A DNA stretch of 64,000 nucleotides from CAJPQU01 sp052170475 (GCA_052170475.1 JBQNAL010000004.1:82626-146625); one strand, 5' to 3'; numbered from the stretch's first letter, positions 46,123 through 54,981 are shown. Notes: generated by a model from the letters alone, not told the origin. A program made the numbers and translations.

Positions 46123-47754
46123 TCAGTCGCTGCCCATGATCTGCAGGAGCTGCCGATTCTTCTTCATGCGGCGGGGATTCATCTCCGCCCAGTCGTAGAA
46201 TTGATGGTACACATCGTAGCGCCGCCACTCGGCGACGAAGCGCTGCTGCTCGGCGACGAAGATGTCCCAGAGGGCGTCGAGGTCAAAATGCGCCCGCAGC
46301 TTCTCGAGAAGATGCAGCCGGGTGAGATCCTCGGCACTCTCGTAGAGGGCGAGGAACATGGCGTAGCGGGCGGGGCAGTGCTCGAGGGTGATGCCCTGAT
46401 TGAAAAAGATCAGGCGGCCATCGTCGTAAAAGATGTTCTCCGGCACCATGTTGACGTAGACGCGCCGAAGGATGACGCCCCAGTCCGCGCCTAAAGCGCG
46501 GTCGGCCATGAAGTTCATCTCGTCGGGGACAGGGGGCGACGCTTGGAGGATCGCCGTCCGCAATCGGTCAAAGACGGCGCACACCTTCCCTTCCTCCCCG
46601 GGGGTGCGCTCTTTGAGCCACGCGGAGAGAACGGGAAAGTCGTAAAAGGGCATGGAAAGAGCGCCTTCGGCACGGGTCAAGGGAACGACCTCTAAGCCGC
46701 GCGCCGAAAGCGCCGCCATGTTTTTTTCGAGGCGGACGAGACCTTCTCTCCCCGCCGCCGTCAAGGGTCGCTTCATCACGGTTTCCCGCCCTTTGATCGC
46801 GGTGGCGATGTTCGCTGCGGGGACGCGATCCGACGCCAAAGAGATGAAGTCCGCGCCGTGCACGGTGTTTTTCGGCACGGCACACTCGACCAAAAAGGAA
46901 TTTGCCATCGCGGGGAAGAGACCGTTGGCGACGATGTGGCGATAGAGATACGTTTCCGAGAGCACCCGCGTATCCGAGGTGGGATCGTAGGGGATGAGTC
47001 CCTCCCCCACGGCCGCGTCGGGGAGGTGCGCGTCGCTGAAGATGAGCTGCGGGAGCCGGTAATCGGGCAGCGGGTAATAGAACCTGACGTAGGCATAGCC
47101 CGCTTCCGATGCGATGGCGCGGATCTCCGCCGCCGTGAAGAGGTGGCCTCCGCCCGCCGTGCCCGACAGCCCACCAAATGGCTCGCCCGCGTAAGCGTCC
47201 CGCGCGCCGCAAAAGAATTTCAGCCCCAGCCGGTTGTCCATCGCCAAGAGGATGCGCCCGTGGGGCTTCAAATATTCTTGGAGCGCCCGCAGATAGTCTG
47301 CGTACGGGGAGAGCGCCGCACTGCCCTCGAAAAGCTCCGGCAGCACGCCGACGAGGGTGATGAGGTCGAAGCGGCGGCGAAAGGGCATATCGAAGAGATC
47401 GCCCGCGTAGACATCGATATTTTCCCTCGTCGTCCACCGCTTCGCCAAGGAACGCGCCCGAAAGAGCGAATGCTCCATCACCGTCACATGACCCGCCATG
47501 TCCGAGAGCTGTCCCGTCAGTGCGCCGAATCCCGCGCCGATCTCCAAGACTTCCGCGTCGGGGGGCAGCTCGTACCAGCCCAAAAGGCCGCCGCGCATGT
47601 CCGAGAGGTGGTAAAAGACCGGCCAGCGGTCGTCCTCTTTTAAGACTTCATCGAAATCGCCGTCGGGGTGCGCCGTGATGTAGCGGTCGATGTCCTGCTC
47701 CACCGGCGGCACCACCGTGGATGGGCCGGTAAAATTCGTGTGCAGCTTCGCCAA
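46123..47754 (-). CDS. SAM-dependent methyltransferase with kinase-like C-terminal region
   Basis: Large protein of 543 residues. The N-terminal third holds a class I methyltransferase (VLEIGAGFGALTGQL near residue 70, then ITLVGVLPELF). The C-terminal part contains VNMVPENIFYDDGRLIFFNQ near residue 437, resembling the catalytic loop of small-molecule or lipopolysaccharide kinases, but the aspartates are altered (N for D), so it may be inactive. Similar two-domain proteins occur with surface-glycan genes. Start is TTG at 47754 behind GAGAGG. Substrate unknown. Confidence 0.75.
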   Translation of the reverse strand: MAKLHTNFTGPSTVVPPVEQDIDRYITAHPDGDFDEVLKEDDRWPVFYHLSDMRGGLLGWYELPPDAEVLEIGAGFGALTGQLSDMAGHVTVMEHSLFRARSLAKRWTTRENIDVYAGDLFDMPFRRRFDLITLVGVLPELFEGSAALSPYADYLRALQEYLKPHGRILLAMDNRLGLKFFCGARDAYAGEPFGGLSGTAGGGHLFTAAEIRAIASEAGYAYVRFYYPLPDYRLPQLIFSDAHLPDAAVGEGLIPYDPTSDTRVLSETYLYRHIVANGLFPAMANSFLVECAVPKNTVHGADFISLASDRVPAANIATAIKGRETVMKRPLTAAGREGLVRLEKNMAALSARGLEVVPLTRAEGALSMPFYDFPVLSAWLKERTPGEEGKVCAVFDRLRTAILQASPPVPDEMNFMADRALGADWGVILRRVYVNMVPENIFYDDGRLIFFNQGITLEHCPARYAMFLALYESAEDLTRLHLLEKLRAHFDLDALWDIFVAEQQRFVAEWRRYDVYHQFYDWAEMNPRRMKKNRQLLQIMGSD

Positions 47755-48053
47755 TTCGGTTCGCCTCTCTTCATCAAGGTCTGTGCGTCCTCCACGTTTG
47801 GTCGCTTATGCACGGCGCACTCGCCAAGCGCTCTTTTCGGGGCGGCGCGGGGAACCTGTCGATACATATTTCCTATTATATCAGTCTATTAGGGGATACA
47901 CAAGCCGCCGGGGCGCGCTTTAGGAGGGATCACAGAGGTTTTTTAGATAAAAAGTTTTATTTCAATGGGAAAATTTTACCTAAGATATGGTATAATATAA
48001 TGAAGAATCGTGCGCCATATTTACCATAGAGATAAAGGGGTTTTTTCATCATC
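47755..48053. other. Divergent intergenic region between methyltransferase and diguanylate cyclase genes
   Basis: About 300 bp. It holds the extended -10 promoter of the cyclase gene; from 47935 to 48050 it becomes AT-rich. No gene is seen. Confidence 0.65.
47988..47996 (+). promoter_or_regulatory. Extended -10 promoter of the diguanylate cyclase gene
   Basis: TGGTATAAT (47988-47996) is a consensus extended -10 element; a clear -35 hexamer is not visible at the right distance. It lies 58 bp before the start codon. Confidence 0.65.
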
Positions 48054-49538
48054 ATGCTTACGCGACTATTTGCGGCGCTGCGCAATTTTTTTGCTTTCCG
48101 CACCTTGCGGATGAAACTCATGACCATCTTGACCGTGTCCGCGCTCGGACTCTTGCTCTTCGTGCACACCGTCGTGTTGACGATGATTTCGCAGTTCGAA
48201 AAGCAGCTCATCATGGATCATCTTCATGCCGACATCAATTATATTCAGGATCTCCTCTCGCCGAAAAAAGATGCCTCGTGGAACATCCGGGGCAAGACGC
48301 TCTATTACGGCGATACGCCCATCGGCGACGGCACGGAAGCGAGGGCGAATATCGCCCCCTTCTTGGAGCATGAGCGAAAGACCGGCACCTTCGCCTATAT
48401 TTTTAAGTTGGATTCGGAGGCGGCGCTTGGCTACGTCCAGGCGACGGAAACGACGGCCGGATACGAAGAGGGGCATTATCTTCGCATCGCGGGCAGCACG
48501 AAGAGCCCCGACGGAAAATCCATCGTCGGCACCTACATCTCAAAGCGCGTCGCGGATTCTTTGGATCGCTACGGCGTCTATTCCGGGGAAGCGAATGTGG
48601 CGGGGGGCATGATTTACTGCCTGTATCAGGCACTCGTCGATAAGGACGGCAATACCGTGGGGGCGGTGGTCGTCGGCCGCAACATTACGGATTTAGAGGC
48701 GCAGATTGCGGACGTGGCGAGAAAGATCCTCTCCATCATGGTGGGGGGCATTGCGTTCGGCTACATCGTCATTTTTCTCGTCACCTCGCGGCTCCTGCGG
48801 CACATCACGCATATCACGGATTATCTGCACAAGATCGAGGAGGGCATCATCCCGGACAAAAGTTTGCATTTGACGACGAGCGACGAGATGAACCTCATCG
48901 CCGACAGCATCAACAACATGGTGGCGTCGCTCAAGGAAAACATCGTCCTGCGGAAAAAGTCTGAGACCGACGCCCTGACGGGATTGGCGAACCGCTTCGC
49001 CTATGACCGCTACGTGAAGTACATCGACAATCAGCTGCGCAAAACGCCGCAGACCTTGGCCGTGGAGATTATCGACATCGACTATTTCAAACAGTATAAC
49101 GACAATTACGGCCATCAGGCGGGGGATAAGTGCATCGAGAGCGTGGCGCGGGAAATTCACGGCCTCGTCACCAGCGCGGAGAATATTTTCGCCTGCCGCT
49201 ACGGCGGGGACGAATTCGTCATCCTCTACACGGGCTACAGCCGCGATGAGGTGCGGGACTTCACCCGGCAGTTGGCGCAGCGCATCGCCGCCTGCAACAT
49301 CGCGCACCGCTATTCCAAGGTCGCCTCGGTCGTCACCATCACGCAGGGACTCTGCTTCGATCATTTCTCCCCCGACCGCCATGTCGAGGACTTCTTCTTG
49401 GCGGCGGACAGCGCCCTGTACGATGTCAAAAAGACGACGCGCAACGCCTGCTGCATTGTGAATCTTGAAAAGGACGACGTCGTCGTCGAAGTCGAGGACG
49501 GCTACGCGAAGGACGTGCTGATCCAATCAAGGTCATGA
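48054..49538 (+). CDS. Membrane diguanylate cyclase with extracytoplasmic Cache-type sensor, HAMP and GGDEF domains
   Basis: Makes the second messenger c-di-GMP. The 494-residue protein has a membrane helix at about 20-45, an extracytoplasmic single-Cache-like sensor (about 50-220), a second helix at about 226-248 (MVGGIAFGYIVIFLV), a HAMP linker, and a GGDEF domain with intact YGGDEF near residue 382. No RxxD inhibitory site precedes it. No EAL or HD-GYP partner is in the window. The signal sensed is unknown. Confidence 0.92.
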   Translation: MLTRLFAALRNFFAFRTLRMKLMTILTVSALGLLLFVHTVVLTMISQFEKQLIMDHLHADINYIQDLLSPKKDASWNIRGKTLYYGDTPIGDGTEARANIAPFLEHERKTGTFAYIFKLDSEAALGYVQATETTAGYEEGHYLRIAGSTKSPDGKSIVGTYISKRVADSLDRYGVYSGEANVAGGMIYCLYQALVDKDGNTVGAVVVGRNITDLEAQIADVARKILSIMVGGIAFGYIVIFLVTSRLLRHITHITDYLHKIEEGIIPDKSLHLTTSDEMNLIADSINNMVASLKENIVLRKKSETDALTGLANRFAYDRYVKYIDNQLRKTPQTLAVEIIDIDYFKQYNDNYGHQAGDKCIESVAREIHGLVTSAENIFACRYGGDEFVILYTGYSRDEVRDFTRQLAQRIAACNIAHRYSKVASVVTITQGLCFDHFSPDRHVEDFFLAADSALYDVKKTTRNACCIVNLEKDDVVVEVEDGYAKDVLIQSRS

Positions 49539-49567
49539 GGGGCGAGCGTGGCGCTCCCTCGTGCATC

Positions 49568-49615
49568 ACGAAGAACCCCGCCGCATCGGGCTTGCCATGC
49601 GGCGGGGTTCTTCGT
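49568..49615. terminator. Bidirectional terminator between cyclase and threonine dehydratase genes
   Basis: Perfect 19-bp inverted repeat (49568-49586 with 49597-49615), beginning ACGAAGAACCCCG, around a 10-nt loop. The two neighbouring genes converge on it. Confidence 0.9.
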
Positions 49616-49660
49616 AGGGGGAAGCGTGCGCAGGGAAGACGGCTGCACGCAGCGCTTTTC

Positions 49661-50902
49661 TCAATATACGCGGTCGATGGTGAAGCCGCCTTTTTGCAGG
49701 GCGGCGAGGATGCGGCGGATGTGATCCTCGTCATGGGTCTCGCAGGTGACGGTGAGCTGCACTTTCTTGAAGCTGTCCGTGACCATGGCTTGATTGTGGT
49801 CGAGGCGGATGACATTCGCGTCCTCCTCGGCCAAGATCTGCGAGACGTGGAGCAGCTGCCCCGGCTTATCGGGGAGCTGCACGGCGAAGCAGAAGACGCG
49901 TCCCCGGGCGATGAGCGCCTTGTTGATGAGGGCGGAGATGGTGGAGATGTCGATGTTGCCCCCCGAGAGGATGGCGGCGGCCTTTTTCCCGCGAAGCGGG
50001 AGCTTCGGCAGCGCGGCCAAGGAGAGCACCCCCGCGCCCTCGGCGATGAGCTTGTGCTTTTCGATGAGAGAGAGCAGGGCGGACATGATCTCGAGTTCGG
50101 AGACGGTGACGATCTCGTCCACATACTTTCGGCAAAAGGCGTAGGTCAGATCCCCCACCGTCTTGACGGCGCAGCCGTCGGCGACGGTATCGACGGAGGG
50201 AAGCGTCGTCACCGCTCCCGCAGAGAAGGCGGCTGCCATCGAGGCCGCGCCCGCCGGCTCGACGCCGATGACGCGGACGTGCGGATTGACGAGCTTCGTC
50301 GCCATGGCGACACCGCTCGCAAGCCCGCCGCCGCCGATGGGGACGAGGATGGCGTCGATGTCGGGGCAGTCGTCGATGATCTCCTTGGCGACGGTGCCTT
50401 GCCCCAAGAGGACTTCCCGATCGTTGAAGGGGTGGATGTAGACGAACCCCTTTTCTTTTTGCAGTTCCAAGGATTTCGCGTAGGCGTCATCGAAGGTGTC
50501 GCCATAGAGGACGACCTCCGCCCCGTAGGCGCGCGTGGCCTCCACTTTCAAAATGGGCGTGGTGGCGGGCATCGAGATGACGGCTTTCACGCCGAGCTTC
50601 TGCGCCGAAAAGGCGACGCCTTGTGCGTGGTTTCCGGCGGAAGCGGTGATCACGCCCCTTTTCCGCTCTGCCGCTGACAGTTGGCTGATCTTATTGTACG
50701 CGCCGCGGAGCTTAAAGGAGCCGGTGTTTTGCAGATTCTCCGGCTTTAAGTAGACGGTGCCGCCGGAGAGCGAGGAAAAGTACGGGCTTTCGATGAGCTT
50801 CGTCTTGACGGCGACGCCGTCAAGCTGCTTGGCGGCATGGAAAATATCGGCAATGGTCGTCGCAGCGACGAAGTCGGCGGCGCTTTTTTTGTTGGACATC
50901 AT
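49661..50902 (-). CDS. ilvA: Threonine ammonia-lyase (threonine dehydratase)
   Basis: PLP enzyme converting threonine to 2-oxobutyrate, for isoleucine synthesis or threonine breakdown. The 413-residue protein has the PLP lysine in NTGSFKLRGAYNK near residue 60, the ASAGNHAQGVA phosphate loop, VPIGGGGLASG, and a C-terminal ACT domain (LPDKPGQLLHVSQIL), the shape of the IlvA/TdcB-like class with one ACT domain. ATG at 50902 follows AGGAGG. Whether biosynthetic or catabolic cannot be decided here. Confidence 0.93.
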   Translation of the reverse strand: MMSNKKSAADFVAATTIADIFHAAKQLDGVAVKTKLIESPYFSSLSGGTVYLKPENLQNTGSFKLRGAYNKISQLSAAERKRGVITASAGNHAQGVAFSAQKLGVKAVISMPATTPILKVEATRAYGAEVVLYGDTFDDAYAKSLELQKEKGFVYIHPFNDREVLLGQGTVAKEIIDDCPDIDAILVPIGGGGLASGVAMATKLVNPHVRVIGVEPAGAASMAAAFSAGAVTTLPSVDTVADGCAVKTVGDLTYAFCRKYVDEIVTVSELEIMSALLSLIEKHKLIAEGAGVLSLAALPKLPLRGKKAAAILSGGNIDISTISALINKALIARGRVFCFAVQLPDKPGQLLHVSQILAEEDANVIRLDHNQAMVTDSFKKVQLTVTCETHDEDHIRRILAALQKGGFTIDRVY

Positions 50903-50939
50903 GAAAAGCCTCCTGATGATAGAGTGAAAAGGCGGCGCG

Positions 50940-50982
50940 GGCGAAATTGGCGGCAAGGCTCAGCCTTGCCGCCAATTTCGCC
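50940..50982. repeat. 43-bp perfect palindrome upstream of ilvA
   Basis: Arms of 21 bp (50940-50960 and 50962-50982) match perfectly around a single central base; the arm begins GGCGAAATTGGCGGCAAGGC. There is no T-run beside it, so it is not a standard terminator, though it lies between the Rpn stop and the ilvA start. Confidence 0.85.
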
Positions 50983-51020
50983 GTGGGCGCACGTGTATTT
51001 TGCCATCGGGGAAGTTTGGG

Positions 51021-51932
51021 CTAGAGTAGGCTGTGCATCTTGCCCAAGGCGTTCACCTTCTCCACGGAAAAATTCGATATCTTGGCGATGGTTTCCACCG
51101 GCAGTTTTTCCCTCAGCATGTTCAAGATGATGGCGGTTTTCTCTTCCTGCCGCCCCTTCTCCATGCCCTTCTCCATGCCCTTCTCCATGCCCTTTTCTAT
51201 GCCCTTCTCCATGCCATCTTCGCGAATGGCGTCTTCGTATTCTTTTTGGTTCCATTCAAAATTCACCATGTCGATGACCTCCCTTTCGTGCGCCTTGAGA
51301 AATGGCGCCATGATGGCGTGTGTCTCGCAGTAGAGAACGGCTTCTCGGATGGCGTCGGGGCGCGCCATGCCCTGACGGAGATTCGCTTTGATGCGCCCGA
51401 TGAAGAAGCTGTACTCTTTGAGGGCACGGCTTTTTTGCAGCAGCGCCTTTTCTCTGCTGTATTCGATGTTGTGACAGAGGACGGAGAGCTCCAAGTGGAT
51501 GCTGCGGATGGGGGAAAGATAGGCGTCCGAGAGGCGCAGGATCTGCGTCTCCGGGATGTCGGTCTCCCCGGTATAGAATACGTGGAATTCCGGTGCGGGC
51601 AAGGTGATGCGCCGGTTGCGGTGGAGATCCTTGATGGCGATGGTTTGCCGAAACTGTTCGCACACATAGTAGAGACAGCGCAGCGCCATGTTTTGGTTCA
51701 GGGTGCTCTGGTGCTCTATCAGGATGAGGCACCGCCCATCCACGAGGAAGGAGATGTCATTTTTTAGCTGCGAGAGAAAGGTACCCTGCAAGGTGACGAT
51801 TTGGATGTGCTCCTCGCTGGGGTACGTCCTTTGGTGGAGTGCCCCGGCTACTTCGCGCAGACGGTCAGGGTCGTTAAAGTAGAGGCGAAAGACGGAGTCT
51901 TGGTACTGCCGTCCGCTGTGCTTCGTGGTCAT
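51021..51932 (-). CDS. Rpn family recombination-promoting nuclease / PD-(D/E)XK transposase-like protein
   Basis: The 303-residue protein has a PD-(D/E)XK-like core, NDISFLVDGRCLILIEHQST near residues 54-73, where D and the E-x-Q motif fit the Rpn/PDDEXK_2 family, and a C-terminal linker with repeated EKGM units followed by a short helical domain (LREKLPVETIAKISNFSVEK). That last part resembles the C-terminus of the Rpn protein at 26842-27900 (LKKNLPMEMIVEKTGLT). ATG at 51932 follows GGGAGG. Likely mobile or defence-related. Confidence 0.85.
   Translation of the reverse strand: MTTKHSGRQYQDSVFRLYFNDPDRLREVAGALHQRTYPSEEHIQIVTLQGTFLSQLKNDISFLVDGRCLILIEHQSTLNQNMALRCLYYVCEQFRQTIAIKDLHRNRRITLPAPEFHVFYTGETDIPETQILRLSDAYLSPIRSIHLELSVLCHNIEYSREKALLQKSRALKEYSFFIGRIKANLRQGMARPDAIREAVLYCETHAIMAPFLKAHEREVIDMVNFEWNQKEYEDAIREDGMEKGIEKGMEKGMEKGMEKGRQEEKTAIILNMLREKLPVETIAKISNFSVEKVNALGKMHSLL
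51154..51213 (-). repeat. Five in-frame 12-bp tandem repeats in the second Rpn gene
   Basis: Units of CCCTTCTCCATG (plus strand) occur five times head to tail, one with two substitutions. They encode the MEKG/IEKG repeats on the minus strand and keep the frame if units are gained or lost. Confidence 0.88.
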
Positions 51933-52024
51933 GCGGCTCGCCGCCTCCCTTCTGGTGTTTTCTATTGTATACGCTTTCTCCCCCTTTTTCAAGGTGGCGC
52001 AGGAAAGGCAGAGAAGGGAAAAAT

Positions 52025-52067
52025 AAGAACGCCCCGATGCCTTGGCAAAGCGCATCGGGGCGTTCTT
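52025..52067. terminator. Bidirectional-type terminator after the ZnuA-like gene
   Basis: Perfect 16-bp inverted repeat AAGAACGCCCCGATGC (52025-52040) and its complement (52052-52067) around an 11-nt loop, 19 bp past the stop codon of the metal-binding lipoprotein. Confidence 0.88.
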
Positions 52068-52085
52068 GATGAGGGGGGAAGCGGC

Positions 52086-52997
52086 TTAACGAAGCGCTTC
52101 CGAAAGCGTCGCCTGATTTTTCTTCATCGTCTCGATGTAGGCATCCTTGGCGGCGCGGTTGGCCTCGCCGGTGACGACGGGGTCGAGGGTGTAGATCTTC
52201 GCGCCGGTTTCGCGCGCGATGGCTTCGGCGGCGCTCGGAGAATACTGGGGTTCGGTGAAGAGTACTTTCACGGGCAGCGCGTTCACCTTTTCGATGGTTT
52301 CTTTGAGTTCCGTGGGCGTCGGCTCGCTGCCCGGCTCACGCTCGATGACGGCGACGATGTGAAGGCCAAATTCCTGCGCGAAGTAAGGGAAGGCCTCGTG
52401 GAAGGTCACGATGTCCTTATGGGAGACCTTGTCCAGTGCGGCGTGCATGTCCTTTTTCAGCGCCTCCAATTTTTGGACGTAGGCGTCGGCGTTTTTCTTG
52501 TAAGCGTCGGCGTGCTTGGGGTCGGCGGCAGAAAGCTGCGCGGCGATGTTCTTCACCTGCGCGATGGCGTGGGTGACGCTGAGCCAGACGTGGGGATTTT
52601 CCTCGTCGCCGTCCTTGAGGAGGGGAATGCCCTTCGAGGCGTCGATGAGCTTGAGGTTCTTTTGCTGGCTGACCACCTTGTCGAGGAATGCCTCCATCCC
52701 CGCGCCGTTGACGACGAAGGCGTCGGCTTTTTCCAGCGTCGTAAGATCGCCGGTGGAGAGCTGATAGTCATGGAGGCAGCCCGTCTGGGGCTTCGTCATG
52801 TTCACGACCTCCACGCCGTCGATGCCGTCGGCGATGTTTAGGGCAGCGATGTACATGGGATAGAAGGACGTGACGATGCGAAAGGGCGCTTCGGCCTTCT
52901 TGTCACTTTTGCCGCCGCTGCTCTCACTTCCCCCGCAGCCGACGAGAGCGAGGGAGACGAGGGTGAGAATGGAAAAAATGGATAAGATGCGTTTCAA
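52086..52997 (-). CDS. Metal ABC transporter substrate-binding lipoprotein (ZnuA/TroA family)
   Basis: Extracytoplasmic metal-binding protein of 303 residues. Lipobox LVGC near residues 18-21 predicts lipid anchoring. Likely metal ligands are the histidines in GCLHDYQ, NPHVWLS and VTFHEAFPYF and the aspartate in TLDPV, the ZnuA/TroA set. No permease or ATPase gene (znuB, znuC) lies next to it. An operator-like palindrome at 53021-53056 precedes it. Zinc is the likeliest metal, manganese possible. Confidence 0.88.
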   Translation of the reverse strand: MKRILSIFSILTLVSLALVGCGGSESSGGKSDKKAEAPFRIVTSFYPMYIAALNIADGIDGVEVVNMTKPQTGCLHDYQLSTGDLTTLEKADAFVVNGAGMEAFLDKVVSQQKNLKLIDASKGIPLLKDGDEENPHVWLSVTHAIAQVKNIAAQLSAADPKHADAYKKNADAYVQKLEALKKDMHAALDKVSHKDIVTFHEAFPYFAQEFGLHIVAVIEREPGSEPTPTELKETIEKVNALPVKVLFTEPQYSPSAAEAIARETGAKIYTLDPVVTGEANRAAKDAYIETMKKNQATLSEALR

Positions 52998-53020
52998 GGT
53001 AAGACCTCCTGCAAATAAAA

Positions 53021-53056
53021 ATGGTATTAAATAGGAAAAATCCTATTTAATACCAT
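53021..53056. promoter_or_regulatory. Perfect 16-bp inverted repeat upstream of the ZnuA-like gene (candidate Fur/Zur operator)
   Basis: ATGGTATTAAATAGGA (53021-53036) and its exact complement (53041-53056), 4 bp apart, lie 24 bp before the start codon. AT-rich palindromes of this kind next to a Fur-family gene are typical metalloregulator sites. Confidence 0.7.
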
Positions 53057-53138
53057 ACCATATCTTCGGCGAGGGCGCAAGAAAAATTTTCGTCGCTGCG
53101 CACCCTTTGGTGCAGGGCGTTTTGAGAGAACGCTCTCC

Positions 53139-53564
53139 CTATTTTTTGGCTTTTTCCTGACAGTCTCGGCAGAGACCGTAAAATTCAAAGATGTGACCGG
53201 TGATCAGAAAGCCTTGTTTTTTGGCTTCCTCTTCGTAGATGGGCGTCATGGGGCAGACGTCGATGCACGCCGTTCGACCGCAGGCGGTGCAGACAAGATG
53301 GTGGTGGTGGTGGTCGGGCGCGGTCAGTTCGTAGACGCTGCCCGCCGGACGGAAAATCTCGTGGACGAGTCCCAGATCCGTCAGCATCGCTAAGTTGCGA
53401 TAGATGGTGTCGAGGGAGACGTCGGGCTGCGTCCGGCGCACGGCGTCCAAGATCTGGTGCGCGGTGGGAAAGGGCGCTTGGCTTTGGAACGCCGCTAAGA
53501 CGGCGCGGCGCTGGGGCGTGATCTTATAGCCGGCGGTGCGAAGCCGTCCTAAGAAGTCTTCCAT
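53139..53564 (-). CDS. Fur family metalloregulator (Fur/Zur/PerR)
   Basis: The 141-residue protein has an N-terminal winged helix (ITPQRRAVLAAFQ, DTIYRNLAML) and a C-terminal dimer domain with the structural zinc pairs CTACG and CRDCQ and a histidine run HHHHH near residue 88. Linked in sequence and strand to the ZnuA-like gene, which favours Zur, but Fur or PerR cannot be excluded. Confidence 0.9.
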   Translation of the reverse strand: MEDFLGRLRTAGYKITPQRRAVLAAFQSQAPFPTAHQILDAVRRTQPDVSLDTIYRNLAMLTDLGLVHEIFRPAGSVYELTAPDHHHHHLVCTACGRTACIDVCPMTPIYEEEAKKQGFLITGHIFEFYGLCRDCQEKAKK

Positions 53565-53648
53565 GAAATCCCTCCCTCCGTGTTTTTCGGTGCGTGGCGG
53601 CGGTCATGCCCCCCAATCTTTCACGGGAAACATGCGGAGCCGGTATCC

Positions 53649-54269
53649 TCAAAAAACGCCGGGCTTTTTGAGGGACGTGACGTTGATGGCGGTGATGCCC
53701 TGCGCATAAGGCCCCAATTCGTAGGGGCCAAAAGTGACGAAGATTTTTCCGTCATCCGTAAGGAAATAGTCTTCGGGTACGCGCTTCGGCGGGCCAAAGA
53801 GGGGGATGACGTCGATCTTCCTGCCCTCGTAATGATACAATTCGCCCTCTTCCCAGAGCTCGATCAAATCGTCCAGCGTGACATCGGCGAAGTGGGAGAG
53901 GGGGAGCTTTTCGCCGGTCGTCTTGTCGTAGACGGCGCCCACGCCGGTATACATGCCGTGGATGGCGCCTTTTGGATAGCCGCCGGGGAGAAAGACGAGG
54001 GAGAGGTAGCGATCGTTTTCCATCTTCAGCTTGTAGTGAAAGCTCGTCGTATAGGCTTCCCCTTGATTTGCATCGGCGGTTTCCGAGGCCTGGGTGTAGA
54101 TGTCGGCGTTGATGGCCTCTTTGATGTCCGGGTCGTCGCACTCAAAGACGGGGTAGACCAATTCGTAATAATCGCCGGTTTCTGTGGCCGTCCAGATGCG
54201 GGCGTCCGCCGGGGCGGCGGAGAGGGCGAGGCACGAGGAGAGAATGAGCGCGGGGATGATGGGTTTCAT
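53649..54269 (-). CDS. Secreted DUF3298-like protein, paralogue 4 of 4
   Basis: The 206-residue protein has a signal peptide (MKPIIPALILSSCLALSAAP) and a mature domain with YPVFECDDPDIKEAINADI, YLSLVF, GAIHGMYTGVGAVYDKTTGE and LSHFADVT, ending in YELGPYAQGITAINVTSLKK. The pattern resembles the DUF4163/DUF3298 family of secreted or sensor-domain proteins. It is the last of four tandem copies. Role unknown. Confidence 0.78.
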   Translation of the reverse strand: MKPIIPALILSSCLALSAAPADARIWTATETGDYYELVYPVFECDDPDIKEAINADIYTQASETADANQGEAYTTSFHYKLKMENDRYLSLVFLPGGYPKGAIHGMYTGVGAVYDKTTGEKLPLSHFADVTLDDLIELWEEGELYHYEGRKIDVIPLFGPPKRVPEDYFLTDDGKIFVTFGPYELGPYAQGITAINVTSLKKPGVF

Positions 54270-54354
54270 GGTAAATCCTCCTTTGTTGTCGTCACGGGAA
54301 AATCGCGGGGGACGCCGCGCGTTTATGGTGCGTGGGAAAAGGGGCAGCCGCAGC

Positions 54355-54981
54355 CTAAACGCTCGGCAGAGAAACGCCCGGGTGCTTTAGCGAGGTGACG
54401 TCGATGGCGGTCGCGCCTGCCTGGAAGGGTGCCAATTCTCTAGCATCGAAGAGGACGAAAATAGTGCCCCACCGGGTGATAAAATAGTCCTCCGGCACTT
54501 TCGTCGGCCGTTTCACGGGGTCGATGGGGAGGGGCAGCCCCTCGTAGTGGTGGAAAGCGCCCGCTTCGTAGAGGCGCACCAAGTCGGCTGTCGTGACGTC
54601 GGCAAAGTGGGAGAGGGGGACTTTTTCGCCCGTGACCTTGTCGTAGACGACGCCTTCGGCAGTCGAGCGGGCGTAGCCGTCGCTCTTACGGTGGTAGTCG
54701 GAGAGAAAGATGTAGGAGAGGTAGCGGTCGTCTTCCCTTGGTCTTTTGTAGAAAAAATGCACGACGCAACCCAATTCTTCGGCGGCGTTTTTGGCGTGGA
54801 GGACGTGGGACAGGATGTCGGCGGTGATGGCATCGGACGCCGGATCGCCTTCCCAGATGGGATAGGTGAGGGCGTAGGTGGCCGTTTCTTCGTGTACCGT
54901 CCGGCTTTTCTCCGCGTCGGCGGGGGCGGCAGAGAGGACGAGGCACGAAGCGAGAATGAGGGTGAAAATGATGGGTTTCAT
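54355..54981 (-). CDS. Secreted DUF3298-like protein, paralogue 3 of 4
   Basis: Paralogue of 208 residues with signal peptide MKPIIFTLILASCLVLSAAP and the same conserved blocks (VYDKVTGEKVPLSHFADVT, VPEDYFITRWGTIFVLFD). It is the most divergent of the four in the region before the YDK block. Start at 54981 after GGAGGA; an upstream frame start at 55014 is unsupported. Confidence 0.75.
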   Translation of the reverse strand: MKPIIFTLILASCLVLSAAPADAEKSRTVHEETATYALTYPIWEGDPASDAITADILSHVLHAKNAAEELGCVVHFFYKRPREDDRYLSYIFLSDYHRKSDGYARSTAEGVVYDKVTGEKVPLSHFADVTTADLVRLYEAGAFHHYEGLPLPIDPVKRPTKVPEDYFITRWGTIFVLFDARELAPFQAGATAIDVTSLKHPGVSLPSV

